In this document: piece after piece, positions 18,183-27,643 of the stretch
How the letters are laid out: each line of letters opens with the position of its first letter
Numbering within the stretch: position 1 is the stretch's first letter
From: MPNP01 sp026709725
GTDB taxonomy: Bacteria > Pseudomonadota > Alphaproteobacteria > Rhodobacterales > Rhodobacteraceae
DNA: 64,000 nt
Reading direction: 5' to 3'
Assembly: GCA_965200805.1 (NCBI GenBank)
Contig: OZ241384.1
Span: 2,666,001-2,730,000, forward strand
Position numbers and translations under genes: made by a program
Notes under the pieces: generated by a model
What the model was told of the DNA's origin: nothing
Seen by the model: only the letters and a program-made list of their open reading frames with translations
The model's database searches: none

Positions 18183-18196
18183 GCCACAACTGTGGC
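18183..18196. promoter_or_regulatory. Perfect 6-bp dyad in the bhcA leader
   Basis: GCCACA-AC-TGTGGC is a perfect inverted repeat 26 bases upstream of the bhcA start and just downstream of the predicted transcription start. It could be an operator for BhcR or another regulator acting as a roadblock, or a small RNA hairpin. The sequence is seen; the function is inferred. Confidence 0.4.
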
Positions 18197-18213
18197 CAAA
18201 TTTCATGACTGAA

Positions 18214-18242
18214 TAGATATGCAAAATTTTGTCGAATTTCAA
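18214..18242 (-). promoter_or_regulatory. Predicted sigma70-type promoter of bhcABCD
   Basis: On the minus strand, TTGAAA (18242-18237) and TATCTA (18219-18214) are separated by exactly 17 bases, close to the consensus. The spacer holds the palindrome CAAAATTTTG (18222-18231), a possible regulator site. The region is strongly AT-rich, and transcription would start about 50 bases before the bhcA ATG. Confidence 0.5.
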
Positions 18243-18368
18243 CATAAAAAAATATCACAATAAAAACATGGTGTTAAAAATTAATATTAATCAACATGAA
18301 AAAACATTCCGAAAGTTTCCATTATGGCCAATTGACACTCCGCAGGGATGGTTATGAAGCCATCCCCG

Positions 18369-19247
18369 TCAACCTGCCAGCCCGTTGGTGCCGTCATTGC
18401 CACCGATGGCCGATGAAACCTTGGCCGCTGCATGACAGATGGCTGCGCTGAAATCCACAATTGCCCGATTGGTAAAACGGGATGCCGGTCCCGAGATTGA
18501 AATCGCCGCGGTCGTCGACCCCTTGGCACCAAAAATCGGGGCTGCGATGCAGCACATGCCATAATGGCGTTCGCCATTGTCAATCGACCATCCCTGCTGC
18601 CGGATTCGTTCGAGTTCAGCGAACAGGTGATCCGGTTTGGTTATGGTGTTGCCTGTGAACTCTTCCATGCCCTTCTTTTGCAGAAGCGCCTCAACATCCT
18701 TGCGCGGGAGATAGGCGAGGAGAGCCTTGCCGACTCCGGAAGCATGCATTTGTGAACGCATTCCCGGCTGGAAACAGGCGCGCACGGGGTTGGGTGATTC
18801 GATCTGGCTTAAAAAGACGGCATCCCCGTCATTGGCAATGGCGAGATTGGCCGTCTCGCCTGTTTCGGCCACCAGATCCTTCATGACATCACGGGCAGCC
18901 TCCACCACATCGATACGGTTGAGGAAGCCGGAGCCGACCCGAAAGGCCTCGACGCCAATCATCCAGTCCTGGCTGACTTCATCGAAATCGGCAAAACGAT
19001 AATTGTGCAGCGTCATCAGCAGTCGCCGGGCAGTTGAGGGGGGCATGCCCGCCTGCATGGCGATTTCGGTCAGGGAGACCCGACGTTCCCGTGCCAGCAA
19101 TTCGAGAAGCTTGAGTCCACGTTCCAGTGCCACCACTTTCGTTGAATCTGTTTCGGTGGGATTTTTGCGCGGCCGTCCACGCGGCCGTCTTACGACATCG
19201 TCCATGACAAACTGTCCTGTATTCCCCTTTGATGATTCCAGTGCCAT
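18369..19247 (-). CDS. bhcR: IclR-family regulator, probable BhcR
   Basis: A winged-helix regulator with the IclR architecture: a basic N-terminus (RRPRGRPRKNP), the helix-turn-helix region ALERGLKLLELLARERRVSL to MPPSTARRLLMTLHNY, and a C-terminal effector-binding domain with GVGKALLAYLPRKDV and GMCCIAAPIFG. It sits just upstream of bhcA on the same strand. In Paracoccus the regulator is divergent and responds to glyoxylate. ATG 19247 is used; ATG 19205 (MDDVVRR) is a real alternative. AT-rich DNA lies on both sides. Confidence 0.82.
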   Translation of the reverse strand: MALESSKGNTGQFVMDDVVRRPRGRPRKNPTETDSTKVVALERGLKLLELLARERRVSLTEIAMQAGMPPSTARRLLMTLHNYRFADFDEVSQDWMIGVEAFRVGSGFLNRIDVVEAARDVMKDLVAETGETANLAIANDGDAVFLSQIESPNPVRACFQPGMRSQMHASGVGKALLAYLPRKDVEALLQKKGMEEFTGNTITKPDHLFAELERIRQQGWSIDNGERHYGMCCIAAPIFGAKGSTTAAISISGPASRFTNRAIVDFSAAICHAAAKVSSAIGGNDGTNGLAG

Positions 19248-19446
19248 TACATAGGTATAATCCAATATGTATTTAAGTGCAATATTTTGCTAATAAAAAA
19301 ATATAATGTTAAAAAATTAAATATAAACTACTGAATAACATGTAGAAAAATATTTTTATTTTTAATGTGGAAATATTTTATAAAATAACTATTTTATTCT
19401 GCAACGCCGGATGGTAGATGATCCGGGGCGAATAACGGAGGATGCG
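19248..19446. promoter_or_regulatory. Very AT-rich divergent promoter region between bhcR and aceE
   Basis: About 200 bases of strongly AT-rich DNA in a GC-rich genome, between divergent bhcR and the aceE operon. It contains the palindrome AAAAATATTTTT (19346-19357) and the AT-rich element GGAAATATTTTAT just after it, and long runs of A and T. It must serve both genes and is a natural site for a shared regulator. No unambiguous -35/-10 pair was chosen for aceE. Confidence 0.45.
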
Positions 19447-22107
19447 ATGATTGATCCTGTCAAGGATATCGACCCGACCGAAACACTGGAGTGGCGTCAG
19501 GCGATTGAGGATGTCATTGAAACAGATGGGGCTGGTCGTGCCCACTATCTTCTGGACCAGGCTGTCGCGTCCGCACGGTCAAGGGGAGCCAATCTCCCGT
19601 TCTCATCCACCACTGATTATGTGAACACGATCCCCGTTGAGGACCAGCCGGAGTATCCCGGCGATCTGGCACTGGAGTGGCGCATCAGAACCATCAATCG
19701 CTGGAACGCAATGGCGACTGTTGTGAAGCGCAACAAGGTCAGTTCCGAATACGGGGGACACATTGCATCCTTTGCATCCTCGGCTGTCATGTACGATATC
19801 GGCATGAATCACTTCTGGAGACCGCGAACAGGGCAGACGGGTGGGGATCTGGTCTTCTTTCAGGGGCATGCCATTCCGGGTATCTATGCCCGCGCGTTCA
19901 TGGAGGGACGCCTGACGGAGGCGCAGCTGGAAAACTTTCGATCCGAGTCCGGGGGCGAGGGGCTCTCCTCATATCCGCATCCCTGGCTGATGCCGGATTT
20001 CTGGCAGTTCCCGACGGTGTCAATGGGTCTCGGGCCGCTCATGGCAATCTATCAGGCCCGCTTCATGAAATATCTGCACAACCGCGGAATCATTGACCAG
20101 AAGGATCGGCAGATCTGGGCCTTTCTTGGCGATGGTGAGATGGATGAGCCTGAGAGTCTTGGCGCCATCAGCCTGGCTTCCCGCGAAGAGCTTGGCAATC
20201 TGAACTTTGTGATCAACTGCAACCTGCAGCGCCTTGATGGTCCGGTTCGGGGCAATGGCAAGATCATACAGGAACTTGAGGGCATCTTCCGGGGCGCCGG
20301 ATGGAATGTCATCAAGGTCCTCTGGGGTTCGGGTTGGGATGCCCTGCTTGAAAAGGATGAAAGCGGTCGCCTGAAAGAGCTGATGATGGAAACCGTCGAT
20401 GGTGACTACCAGACATTCAAGTCACGGGGCGGGGCCTACACGCGTGAACACTTCTTTGGTCGCTACCCGGAAACCCTGGCACTCGCCGCTGACATGACGG
20501 ATGAGGAAATCTGGCAACTCCAGCGGGGCGGGCATGACCCGGAAAAGGTCTACGCAGCCTATGTGGCTGCGATTGCCAACACTGTGCAGCCAACCGCCAT
20601 CCTGGTCAAGACGGTCAAGGGGTACGGCATGGGCGAGGCCGGTGAAGGTCAGAACATCACCCACCAGCAGAAGAAGATGGCGCACAATGCCCTTGAGGCC
20701 TTTCGAAATCGCTTCCGGATTCCGGTGTCAGATGATGAAATCGATGCGATTCCATTCGTCCGCCTTGGCAACGAGCAAAAGGATTACATTCTTGCACGGC
20801 GCGATGAGCTGGGCGGAGCGTTCCCCCAGCGGGTCTGGCGCGATGTTCCCAAACTCAGGATTCCTGAATTGAACGCCTTCAGTGCCCAGCTCAAGAGCAC
20901 TGGAGAGCGTGAAATCTCCACAACAATGGCATTTGTGCGGATCCTGACCACGCTCTGCCGCGACAAGTCCATCGGCAAGCAGGTCGTGCCCATTGTTCCG
21001 GATGAAAGCCGGACATTCGGCATGGAAGGCATGTTCCGTCAGCTTGGCATCTACAATCCGGCGGGACAGAATTACAGCCCCGAGGATGCGGACCAGCTGA
21101 TGTACTACAAGGAATCCAGCACCGGGCAGGTCCTGCAGGAGGGCATCAATGAAGCCGGGGCCATGGCAGACTGGATTGCTGCGGCCACAAGCTACTCCAC
21201 GCATGGCGTTCCGATGATCCCGTTCTACATCTACTACTCCATGTTTGGATTCCAGAGGGTTGGCGATCTTGCCTGGGCTGCTGGTGACAGCCGGGCCCGC
21301 GGTTTCCTCCTCGGCGGCACTGCCGGTCGAACAACACTGAATGGTGAGGGGTTGCAACATGAGGATGGTCACAGCCACCTCCTTGCGGCAACGATCCCCA
21401 ATTGCATCAGCTACGACCCGGTCTTCTCCTATGAGGTCGCGGTTATCATCCACCATGGCCTCAAGCGCATGTTTGTCGATCAGGAGGATGTCTTCTTCTA
21501 TCTGACCCTGATGAATGAGAATTATGCCCACCCCGAACTGCCCGATGGCAGGGAAGCGGACATCATCAGGGGCCTCTACCGGTTTGCACAGGGAGCAAAA
21601 CGTCCCGGCAGGCGCCATGTCAATCTGGTGGGATCGGGCACGATCTTCTTGCAGGTGGTGAAGGCAGCCAAACTGCTCAAGGAGGATTTCGGGATCACGG
21701 CTGATCTGTGGATCGCGACATCCATGAACGAGCTGGCAAGGGAAGGGCAGGACTGTCTGCGCTGGAATCGGTTGAATCCGACGAAGAGTGCCCGTATCCC
21801 CCATGTCACCGAGACCCTTGGGAGTGCCAGAGGGCCAGTCATTGCCGCGACGGACTACATGAAGAACTACGCCGAGCAAATTCGCGGGTTTGTGAACCAG
21901 CCCTACACTGTCCTTGGGACCGATGGCTTTGGCCGCTCGGACAGCCGGGCCAATTTGCGCCGCTTCTTTGAGGTCGATGCTGAACATATCGCCGCGGCGG
22001 CGATAACATCGCTCTTTGCGGAAGATGCGGTGACCAGGGCCGAACTCGACAAGGGATTGAAGACCTACCAGATCGACGGTGACAAGCCGAACCCGCGTCT
22101 GGTTTGA
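19447..22107 (+). CDS. aceE: Pyruvate dehydrogenase E1, homodimeric AceE type
   Basis: Decarboxylates pyruvate with thiamine diphosphate and passes the acetyl group to E2. The ATG at 19447 (MIDPVKDIDPTETLEWRQAI) follows a GGAGG site and gives 886 residues, the normal AceE length. The thiamine-binding motif begins FLGDGEMDEPES near residue 228, and GGTAGRTTLNGEGLQHEDGH is characteristic. It is the single-chain E1 usual in gamma- and betaproteobacteria, not the split E1 alpha/beta more typical of alphaproteobacteria. Leads the operon aceE-aceF-lpd-maeB. Confidence 0.95.
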   Translation: MIDPVKDIDPTETLEWRQAIEDVIETDGAGRAHYLLDQAVASARSRGANLPFSSTTDYVNTIPVEDQPEYPGDLALEWRIRTINRWNAMATVVKRNKVSSEYGGHIASFASSAVMYDIGMNHFWRPRTGQTGGDLVFFQGHAIPGIYARAFMEGRLTEAQLENFRSESGGEGLSSYPHPWLMPDFWQFPTVSMGLGPLMAIYQARFMKYLHNRGIIDQKDRQIWAFLGDGEMDEPESLGAISLASREELGNLNFVINCNLQRLDGPVRGNGKIIQELEGIFRGAGWNVIKVLWGSGWDALLEKDESGRLKELMMETVDGDYQTFKSRGGAYTREHFFGRYPETLALAADMTDEEIWQLQRGGHDPEKVYAAYVAAIANTVQPTAILVKTVKGYGMGEAGEGQNITHQQKKMAHNALEAFRNRFRIPVSDDEIDAIPFVRLGNEQKDYILARRDELGGAFPQRVWRDVPKLRIPELNAFSAQLKSTGEREISTTMAFVRILTTLCRDKSIGKQVVPIVPDESRTFGMEGMFRQLGIYNPAGQNYSPEDADQLMYYKESSTGQVLQEGINEAGAMADWIAAATSYSTHGVPMIPFYIYYSMFGFQRVGDLAWAAGDSRARGFLLGGTAGRTTLNGEGLQHEDGHSHLLAATIPNCISYDPVFSYEVAVIIHHGLKRMFVDQEDVFFYLTLMNENYAHPELPDGREADIIRGLYRFAQGAKRPGRRHVNLVGSGTIFLQVVKAAKLLKEDFGITADLWIATSMNELAREGQDCLRWNRLNPTKSARIPHVTETLGSARGPVIAATDYMKNYAEQIRGFVNQPYTVLGTDGFGRSDSRANLRRFFEVDAEHIAAAAITSLFAEDAVTRAELDKGLKTYQIDGDKPNPRLV

Positions 22108-22126
22108 ACCGGGAGGACACTGAAAT

Positions 22127-23398
22127 ATGGCAATAATCGACATCACCGTTCCCGATATTGGCGATTTCAGCGACGTGCCGGTTGTCGGCGTCCTGGTGGC
22201 ACCCGGCGACGAGGTTGCCGAGGAAGCACCCCTGATCGAACTTGAGAGTGACAAGGCGACGATGGAGGTCCCCGCACCTTCAGCGGGGACGATTGTTGAA
22301 CTGAAGGTCAAGGAAGGCGACACCGTATCCGAGGGTGCACTCATCATGACTCTCGAGTCGCAGGAGACCAGGGCGCCGGTTGATCCCCCGTCGCCGGAGG
22401 GAGTCCAGGAACATGAACCCGTCCCACCGTCACCGGCTGTCGGTGCGCCCGCTTCGGGGAGCGGAGCCCTGACCAAGGTTGATGAAACGGGCTTTCGTGC
22501 AGTCCATGCCTCGCCATCCGTTCGCGCTCTGGCCCGGGAACTCGGTGTCGATCTCGCCAGTGTGAAGGGAACGGGCCGCAAGGGCCGCATTATCCGTTCT
22601 GATGTGACATCAGCTGCCAAAGCATCCCCGAAGGATGGGGCGGCGATGGCGGGCGGTGCAATCCCGCCGGTCCCAACAGTCGATTTTGCCAGATACGGTC
22701 CGGTTGAAACGGTCGAGATGAGTCGGATCAAGAAGATCTCCGGGCCGTCCCTGCATCGATCCTGGCTGAACATCCCGCATGTGACCCATCGTGAAGAAGC
22801 CGATATCACAGACCTTGAACCCTATCGTCGTGCGCTGGACACGAAGGCGCGGGATGAGGGCTACCGGGTAACGCTGCTGGCATTTGCCATTAAGGCCACC
22901 GTCTGTGCCCTGAAAAACCATTGGGAGGTCAATGCTTCACTGCATCCCGATGGAGATAAACTCATCCGCAAATCATACTATCATATCGCCTTTGCCGCTG
23001 ACACGCCGCACGGGCTGGTTGTCCCGGTGATCAGGGATGCCGATCAGAAAGGAATCATCGACATCTCCGGGGAACTCGGAGACCTTTCGGCCCGTGCCCG
23101 CGCCGGGAAACTCAAGGGATCCGACATGCAGGGTGCCACCTTCACCATCTCGTCACTGGGTGGCATCGGTGGTCACTCCTTCACGCCGATCATCAATGCA
23201 CCGGAGGTGGCCATTCTCGGCATGACCCGCTCCAGGATGGTACCGGTCTGGGACAGGGAGCAGGAACAGTTCGTGCCGCGACTCATGCAGCCGCTCTGTC
23301 TCTCCTATGATCACCGGGCCATTGACGGGGCGCTTGCCGCGCGTTTCTGCGCCGATCTTGCCCGTTACCTCGGCGATATCCGCAATATTCTGCTTTAG
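22127..23398 (+). CDS. aceF: Dihydrolipoamide acetyltransferase (PDH E2)
   Basis: Core of the pyruvate dehydrogenase complex, transferring acetyl from lipoate to CoA. Domain order: one lipoyl domain (lipoylated lysine in ESDKATME, about residue 43), a Pro/Ala-rich linker, the E1/E3-binding domain ASPSVRALARELGVDLASVK, and the catalytic domain with SYDHRAIDG near residue 394. At 423 residues it carries one lipoyl domain, fewer than the E. coli enzyme. It follows aceE by 19 bases. Confidence 0.94.
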   Translation: MAIIDITVPDIGDFSDVPVVGVLVAPGDEVAEEAPLIELESDKATMEVPAPSAGTIVELKVKEGDTVSEGALIMTLESQETRAPVDPPSPEGVQEHEPVPPSPAVGAPASGSGALTKVDETGFRAVHASPSVRALARELGVDLASVKGTGRKGRIIRSDVTSAAKASPKDGAAMAGGAIPPVPTVDFARYGPVETVEMSRIKKISGPSLHRSWLNIPHVTHREEADITDLEPYRRALDTKARDEGYRVTLLAFAIKATVCALKNHWEVNASLHPDGDKLIRKSYYHIAFAADTPHGLVVPVIRDADQKGIIDISGELGDLSARARAGKLKGSDMQGATFTISSLGGIGGHSFTPIINAPEVAILGMTRSRMVPVWDREQEQFVPRLMQPLCLSYDHRAIDGALAARFCADLARYLGDIRNILL

Positions 23399-23409
23399 GG
23401 GCACCCGTT

Positions 23410-25200
23410 ATGGCCACGATTGAGATCAAGGTTCCCGACATTGGCGATTTTTCCGATGTTCCCGTTATCGGCATCCTGGTTGATGTCGGCGCAACGGTGA
23501 CGGAGGAAGAGCCGCTCATTGAACTTGAATCCGACAAGGCGACGATGGAGGTGCCATCCCCGGCCGAGGGCATCATCCGTTCACTCACCGTTGCCGAGGG
23601 TGACACTGTCAGCGAGGGGTCGCTGATCGCCACTCTCGAGACATCCGCGGGTGCTGTTTCGGTCGAGGGTGAAGAGGCCGCCCGGGCGGCGGATGCCGGA
23701 GCGGCACATCCGCCTGAACCATCCGGGACTGATGAAACCCCATCAGTCGAGGCACCCGCCGCCAGCGCTTCTGTCCGGCGCGACGGCGTTCAGCATGCGG
23801 ACTATGTTGTGATCGGGTCAGGGCCGGGTGGCTACACCTCAGCGTTTCGAGCTGCCGATCTTGGTCTCAAGACCATCCTTGTCGAGCGACATGACACGCT
23901 GGGCGGAGTCTGTCTGAATGTGGGATGCATTCCCTCGAAAGCACTCCTTCATTCCGCAAAGGTCATCACAGAAACCGAGGACATGAAGGCGCACGGAATT
24001 TCATTTTCGTCCCCGAAGATTGATCTTTCGGCACTGCGCGGGTGGAAGGACGGTATTGTCGGCAAGCTGACCGGCGGGCTTGATGGATTGGCCAGGGCTC
24101 GAAATGTCGGGGTGATCCGCGGTCAGGCCGCATTGACCTCGCCGAACTCCCTTGATGTGGTGTCCGGCGACAGGACGACATCACTCACCTTTGATGCGTG
24201 CTGCATTGCCACCGGATCCGTGCCGGTCGACCTGCCGTTCCTTCCCCGGAATGATCCCCGGGTCTTCAATTCGACGGGGGCACTGGAATTGACGGCAATC
24301 CCCAGACGACTGCTGATCATCGGTGGCGGCATTATCGGTCTTGAGATGGCGTGTGTCTATGATGCGCTGGGTTCGGGGATCACGGTTGTCGAGTTGATGG
24401 ACCAGATCATCCCCGGTGCGGATCGGGATATCGTCACACCGCTTCACAAGCGCATTGGCGCCCGGTACGAGGCGATCCATCTCAAGACAAGGGTGACCGG
24501 TGTTACGGTGCAAAAATCCGGCCTGAAAGTTGCATTTTCCGGACCGGGCGGTGAATTTGAGGATCGGTTTGACGGGGTCCTTGTCGCAGTCGGACGCCGT
24601 CCCAACGGCACTGTTTTTGGAGCTGACAGGGCCGGCGTTGTGGTGAATGAGCAGGGGTTTGTCCCCGTTGACCACCAGCAGCGCACGAATGTGCCGCATA
24701 TTTTCGCGATCGGGGATGTTGTCGGGCAGCCAATGCTTGCGCACAAGGCGGTCCATGAGGGCAAGGTGGCCGCGGAAGTTGCTGCGGGTCACAAACGGGC
24801 CCTTGATGCCCGGGTCATTCCCTCGGTCGCCTACACCGATCCCGAAGTTGCATGGGCCGGGGTGACGGAGACTGAGGCCAGGGCAGCGGGTCGCAGGGTG
24901 GGGAAGGGGGTCTTCCCGTGGGCGGCATCCGGCCGGTCGCTGTCGATCGGTCGCTCGGAAGGCCTGACCAAGATCCTCTTTGATCCCGAGACCCACCGGA
25001 TCCTCGGGGCCGGAATCGTTGGATCAAATGCCGGCGACCTGATTGCCGAGGTCGCCCTCGCGATCGAGATGAATGCTGATGCAACGGACATCGGTCACAC
25101 GATCCACCCGCATCCGACACTCTCGGAAACCGTGAATTTTGCCGCCGAAATGTTCGAGGGCACAATCACCGACCTGATGCCGCCAAAGAGGCGGACCTGA
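23410..25200 (+). CDS. lpd: Dihydrolipoyl dehydrogenase with an N-terminal lipoyl domain (PDH E3)
   Basis: Reoxidises dihydrolipoamide with FAD and NAD. It is longer than usual (596 residues) because an extra lipoyl domain (about residues 1-80, ESDKATMEVP) is fused in front. After an Ala/Pro/Glu linker comes the FAD-binding IGSGPGGYTSAFRAADLGLK, the redox disulfide GGVCLNVGCIPSKA (about 165) and the catalytic HPHPTLSE near the C-terminus. The gene lies 11 bases after aceF. This fused form is known from some proteobacterial PDH operons. Confidence 0.94.
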   Translation: MATIEIKVPDIGDFSDVPVIGILVDVGATVTEEEPLIELESDKATMEVPSPAEGIIRSLTVAEGDTVSEGSLIATLETSAGAVSVEGEEAARAADAGAAHPPEPSGTDETPSVEAPAASASVRRDGVQHADYVVIGSGPGGYTSAFRAADLGLKTILVERHDTLGGVCLNVGCIPSKALLHSAKVITETEDMKAHGISFSSPKIDLSALRGWKDGIVGKLTGGLDGLARARNVGVIRGQAALTSPNSLDVVSGDRTTSLTFDACCIATGSVPVDLPFLPRNDPRVFNSTGALELTAIPRRLLIIGGGIIGLEMACVYDALGSGITVVELMDQIIPGADRDIVTPLHKRIGARYEAIHLKTRVTGVTVQKSGLKVAFSGPGGEFEDRFDGVLVAVGRRPNGTVFGADRAGVVVNEQGFVPVDHQQRTNVPHIFAIGDVVGQPMLAHKAVHEGKVAAEVAAGHKRALDARVIPSVAYTDPEVAWAGVTETEARAAGRRVGKGVFPWAASGRSLSIGRSEGLTKILFDPETHRILGAGIVGSNAGDLIAEVALAIEMNADATDIGHTIHPHPTLSETVNFAAEMFEGTITDLMPPKRRT

Positions 25201-25201
25201 C

Positions 25202-27439
25202 ATGCTGCATGATGCACTGCGTTATCATGAGGCCGGACGTCCGGGCAAGCTCGCAATCCGGCCAACCAAACCGCTGGCCAATCAGCGGGACCTGTCGCTC
25301 GCCTACTCCCCCGGCGTGGCGGAGGCCTGCACGGCAATTGTGGACAACGATGCGGATGCGGCCCGCTACACGGCGCGTAGCAACCTGGTTGCCGTGATCA
25401 CAAATGGTTCCGCGGTTCTGGGGCTTGGAAACATCGGGGCCCTTGCCGCCAAACCGGTCATGGAGGGCAAGGCGGTCCTCTTCAAGAAATTTGCCGATAT
25501 CGATGTCTTTGATATCGAGATTGATGAAAGTGATCCCGATCGGCTGGCCGAGACGATCCTGCGCCTTGAGCCGACCTTTGGCGCGATCAATCTCGAAGAC
25601 ATTCAGAGCCCCCACTGTTTTGCTGTTGAAGAGCGGTTGCGGTCGGAGATGGGGATTCCCGTGTTCCATGACGACCAGCATGGCACGGCGATCGTTGTGG
25701 CGGCGGCAGTTCTCAATGGACTGCATCTGGTCGGCAAGGATCTGTCCGAGGTCAAGCTGGTCTCGACCGGTGGGGGTGCAGCCGGGATCGCCTGCCTTGA
25801 TCTCCTGATTGACCTGGGTCTGCAGCGCACAAATGTCTGGCTCCTTGACAAGGATGGCCTCGTCTGCAGGGGGCGCGATGCTGATCGCCGCAAGGCAGCC
25901 TACGCGCAGGGCGACAGAAACCGATCCCTGCATGATGTCATGGAGGATGCGGATGTCTTCCTCGGTCTCTCGGGGCCCGATGTCCTCAAGCCCGCCGACT
26001 GCAAGAGGATGGCCGGTGACCCGCTGATCATGGCCCTGGCCAATCCGGTTCCGGAAATTGATCCCTCGGCAGCGTGCGGGGTCCGCCCGGATGCCATCAT
26101 CTGCACCGGGAGGACAGATTACCCCAACCAGGTCAACAATGTTCTCTGCTTTCCGTTCATCTTTCGCGGTGCGCTTGATGTTGGCGCCAGGGAGATCAAC
26201 GGGCCCATGAAGCGGGCCTGTGTCCACGCGCTTGCCGCGCTGGCACGCAAGGGGTCCACCGATGAGGTCGCCCGCGCCTATGGTGAGGATGGTCTGGTCT
26301 TCGGCAAGGACTACCTGCTGCCCAAACCCTTCGACCCTCGGCTCCTCTGCGCCCTGGCGCCAGCTGTGGCGAGGGCGGCCATTGAGAGCGGTGTGGCGGC
26401 CCGACCGATCAATGATCTGGACGCCTACCGGGACCATCTGTCACGCTTTGTCTACCGCTCGAGTTTTTTGATGCGCCCCCTGTTTGAAGTGGCGCGGGCC
26501 AAACCCCTCAGGGTGATCTTCGCCGAGGGGGAGGATCACCGCGTGCTGCGTGCAATCCAGAATGCTCTTGATGAAGGCATTGCAACACCCGTTGCCGCCG
26601 GACGCCCGGAGCGGGTTGATCAGGCCTGCAAGGATCTGGGTTTGCGGATCCGGCCCGGGACGGACTTTGAGGTGTTCAGTCATGAGTGCGAGGACCTGAC
26701 CGAGCAGTATGGTGCCAGGTTGCACACATTGCGTGCCCGGGACGGGATCGGCCCCCTGGCCGCGCGCAAGCTCTTCCGCACCAGTGATACGGTCGCTGCA
26801 GCAATGGCGGTGCATGAAGGATTGGCTGCAAGCATGATTTGCGGCACAAGCGGTCTCTTTGAGACGCATCTTGAACGGGTTCGGCAGGTCCTCGACCCCG
26901 CTTCAGGAACAACTGCCTCGCTCGTTCCCCTCATACTGGACACGGGCACGGTCTTCATTGCCGACGGTTATGTCAATTATGAACCCACCGCGGAAGCGGT
27001 GGCCCGAATTTGTGAAATGGCTGCCCAGCAGGTCAGCGACTTCGGGCTGACACCCCGCGTTGCATTGATCAGCCATACCAATTTCGGGGCTCATCCAAGC
27101 CCGAGCGCTGCCCGCATGCGGCGGGCCACAGAAATCCTGACAGAGCGGAGGGTGGGCTTTGAATTCGAGGGCGAGATGCAGCTGAATCTTGCTTTTGACA
27201 AGGCGGCCCGGGACGCATTCCTGCCCTGTGCCCGCCTGACGGATCGGGCCAATGTGCTGGTTTTTCCGGGTATGGATGCTGCGAATGCCGCGATCAATGC
27301 CTTGACGACCCTGGCCAACGCTGAACCGATCGGACCCATCCTGCTCGGTTTCAAGGGGGCAGCCAATATCGTCACGCCCGTGGTCACCGCCCGGGGCCTG
27401 TTGAATGTGACAGCGCTTGCCAGTGCAGGGCGGGCCTGA
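25202..27439 (+). CDS. maeB: Malic enzyme with C-terminal phosphotransacetylase-like domain (MaeB type)
   Basis: Converts malate to pyruvate, CO2 and NAD(P)H. It has 745 residues: the malic domain (LSLAYSPGVAEACTAI, FHDDQHGTAIVVAAAVLNGL) and NAD-binding fold to about residue 410, then a phosphotransacetylase-like domain to the end (VIFAEGEDHRVLRAIQNALD, ISHTNFGAHPSP). That tail is usually regulatory, sensing acetyl-CoA, in this family. It starts one base after the lpd stop. In this operon it feeds pyruvate to PDH from the C4 product of the neighbouring bhc cycle. Confidence 0.94.
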   Translation: MLHDALRYHEAGRPGKLAIRPTKPLANQRDLSLAYSPGVAEACTAIVDNDADAARYTARSNLVAVITNGSAVLGLGNIGALAAKPVMEGKAVLFKKFADIDVFDIEIDESDPDRLAETILRLEPTFGAINLEDIQSPHCFAVEERLRSEMGIPVFHDDQHGTAIVVAAAVLNGLHLVGKDLSEVKLVSTGGGAAGIACLDLLIDLGLQRTNVWLLDKDGLVCRGRDADRRKAAYAQGDRNRSLHDVMEDADVFLGLSGPDVLKPADCKRMAGDPLIMALANPVPEIDPSAACGVRPDAIICTGRTDYPNQVNNVLCFPFIFRGALDVGAREINGPMKRACVHALAALARKGSTDEVARAYGEDGLVFGKDYLLPKPFDPRLLCALAPAVARAAIESGVAARPINDLDAYRDHLSRFVYRSSFLMRPLFEVARAKPLRVIFAEGEDHRVLRAIQNALDEGIATPVAAGRPERVDQACKDLGLRIRPGTDFEVFSHECEDLTEQYGARLHTLRARDGIGPLAARKLFRTSDTVAAAMAVHEGLAASMICGTSGLFETHLERVRQVLDPASGTTASLVPLILDTGTVFIADGYVNYEPTAEAVARICEMAAQQVSDFGLTPRVALISHTNFGAHPSPSAARMRRATEILTERRVGFEFEGEMQLNLAFDKAARDAFLPCARLTDRANVLVFPGMDAANAAINALTTLANAEPIGPILLGFKGAANIVTPVVTARGLLNVTALASAGRA

Positions 27440-27643
27440 GCGATTGAGACCTTGAGCGACTGAAATGTTGGAATTGAAGGAATTTGGAACCCGGCATGGC
27501 TGACAGAAGCGTTTTCGCAAGCGGGTTGCATTTGCAGTGGCGAATGCAGGCTTGCGATCCGGTTTTGTCCCATTGTCGATTTTTGTGGCACGTCGAAATC
27601 AATTGTGATAGTGCCGATTAACTTTGCTGAAAGGAGCAAAAAA

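Noticed and set aside
20728..22809. 693-codon open frame on the minus strand
   Set aside because: Fully antisense to aceE and the start of aceF, which have clear family motifs; the translation shows no family sequence.
25166..26437. 423-codon open frame on the minus strand
   Set aside because: Antisense to maeB with no recognisable protein features.
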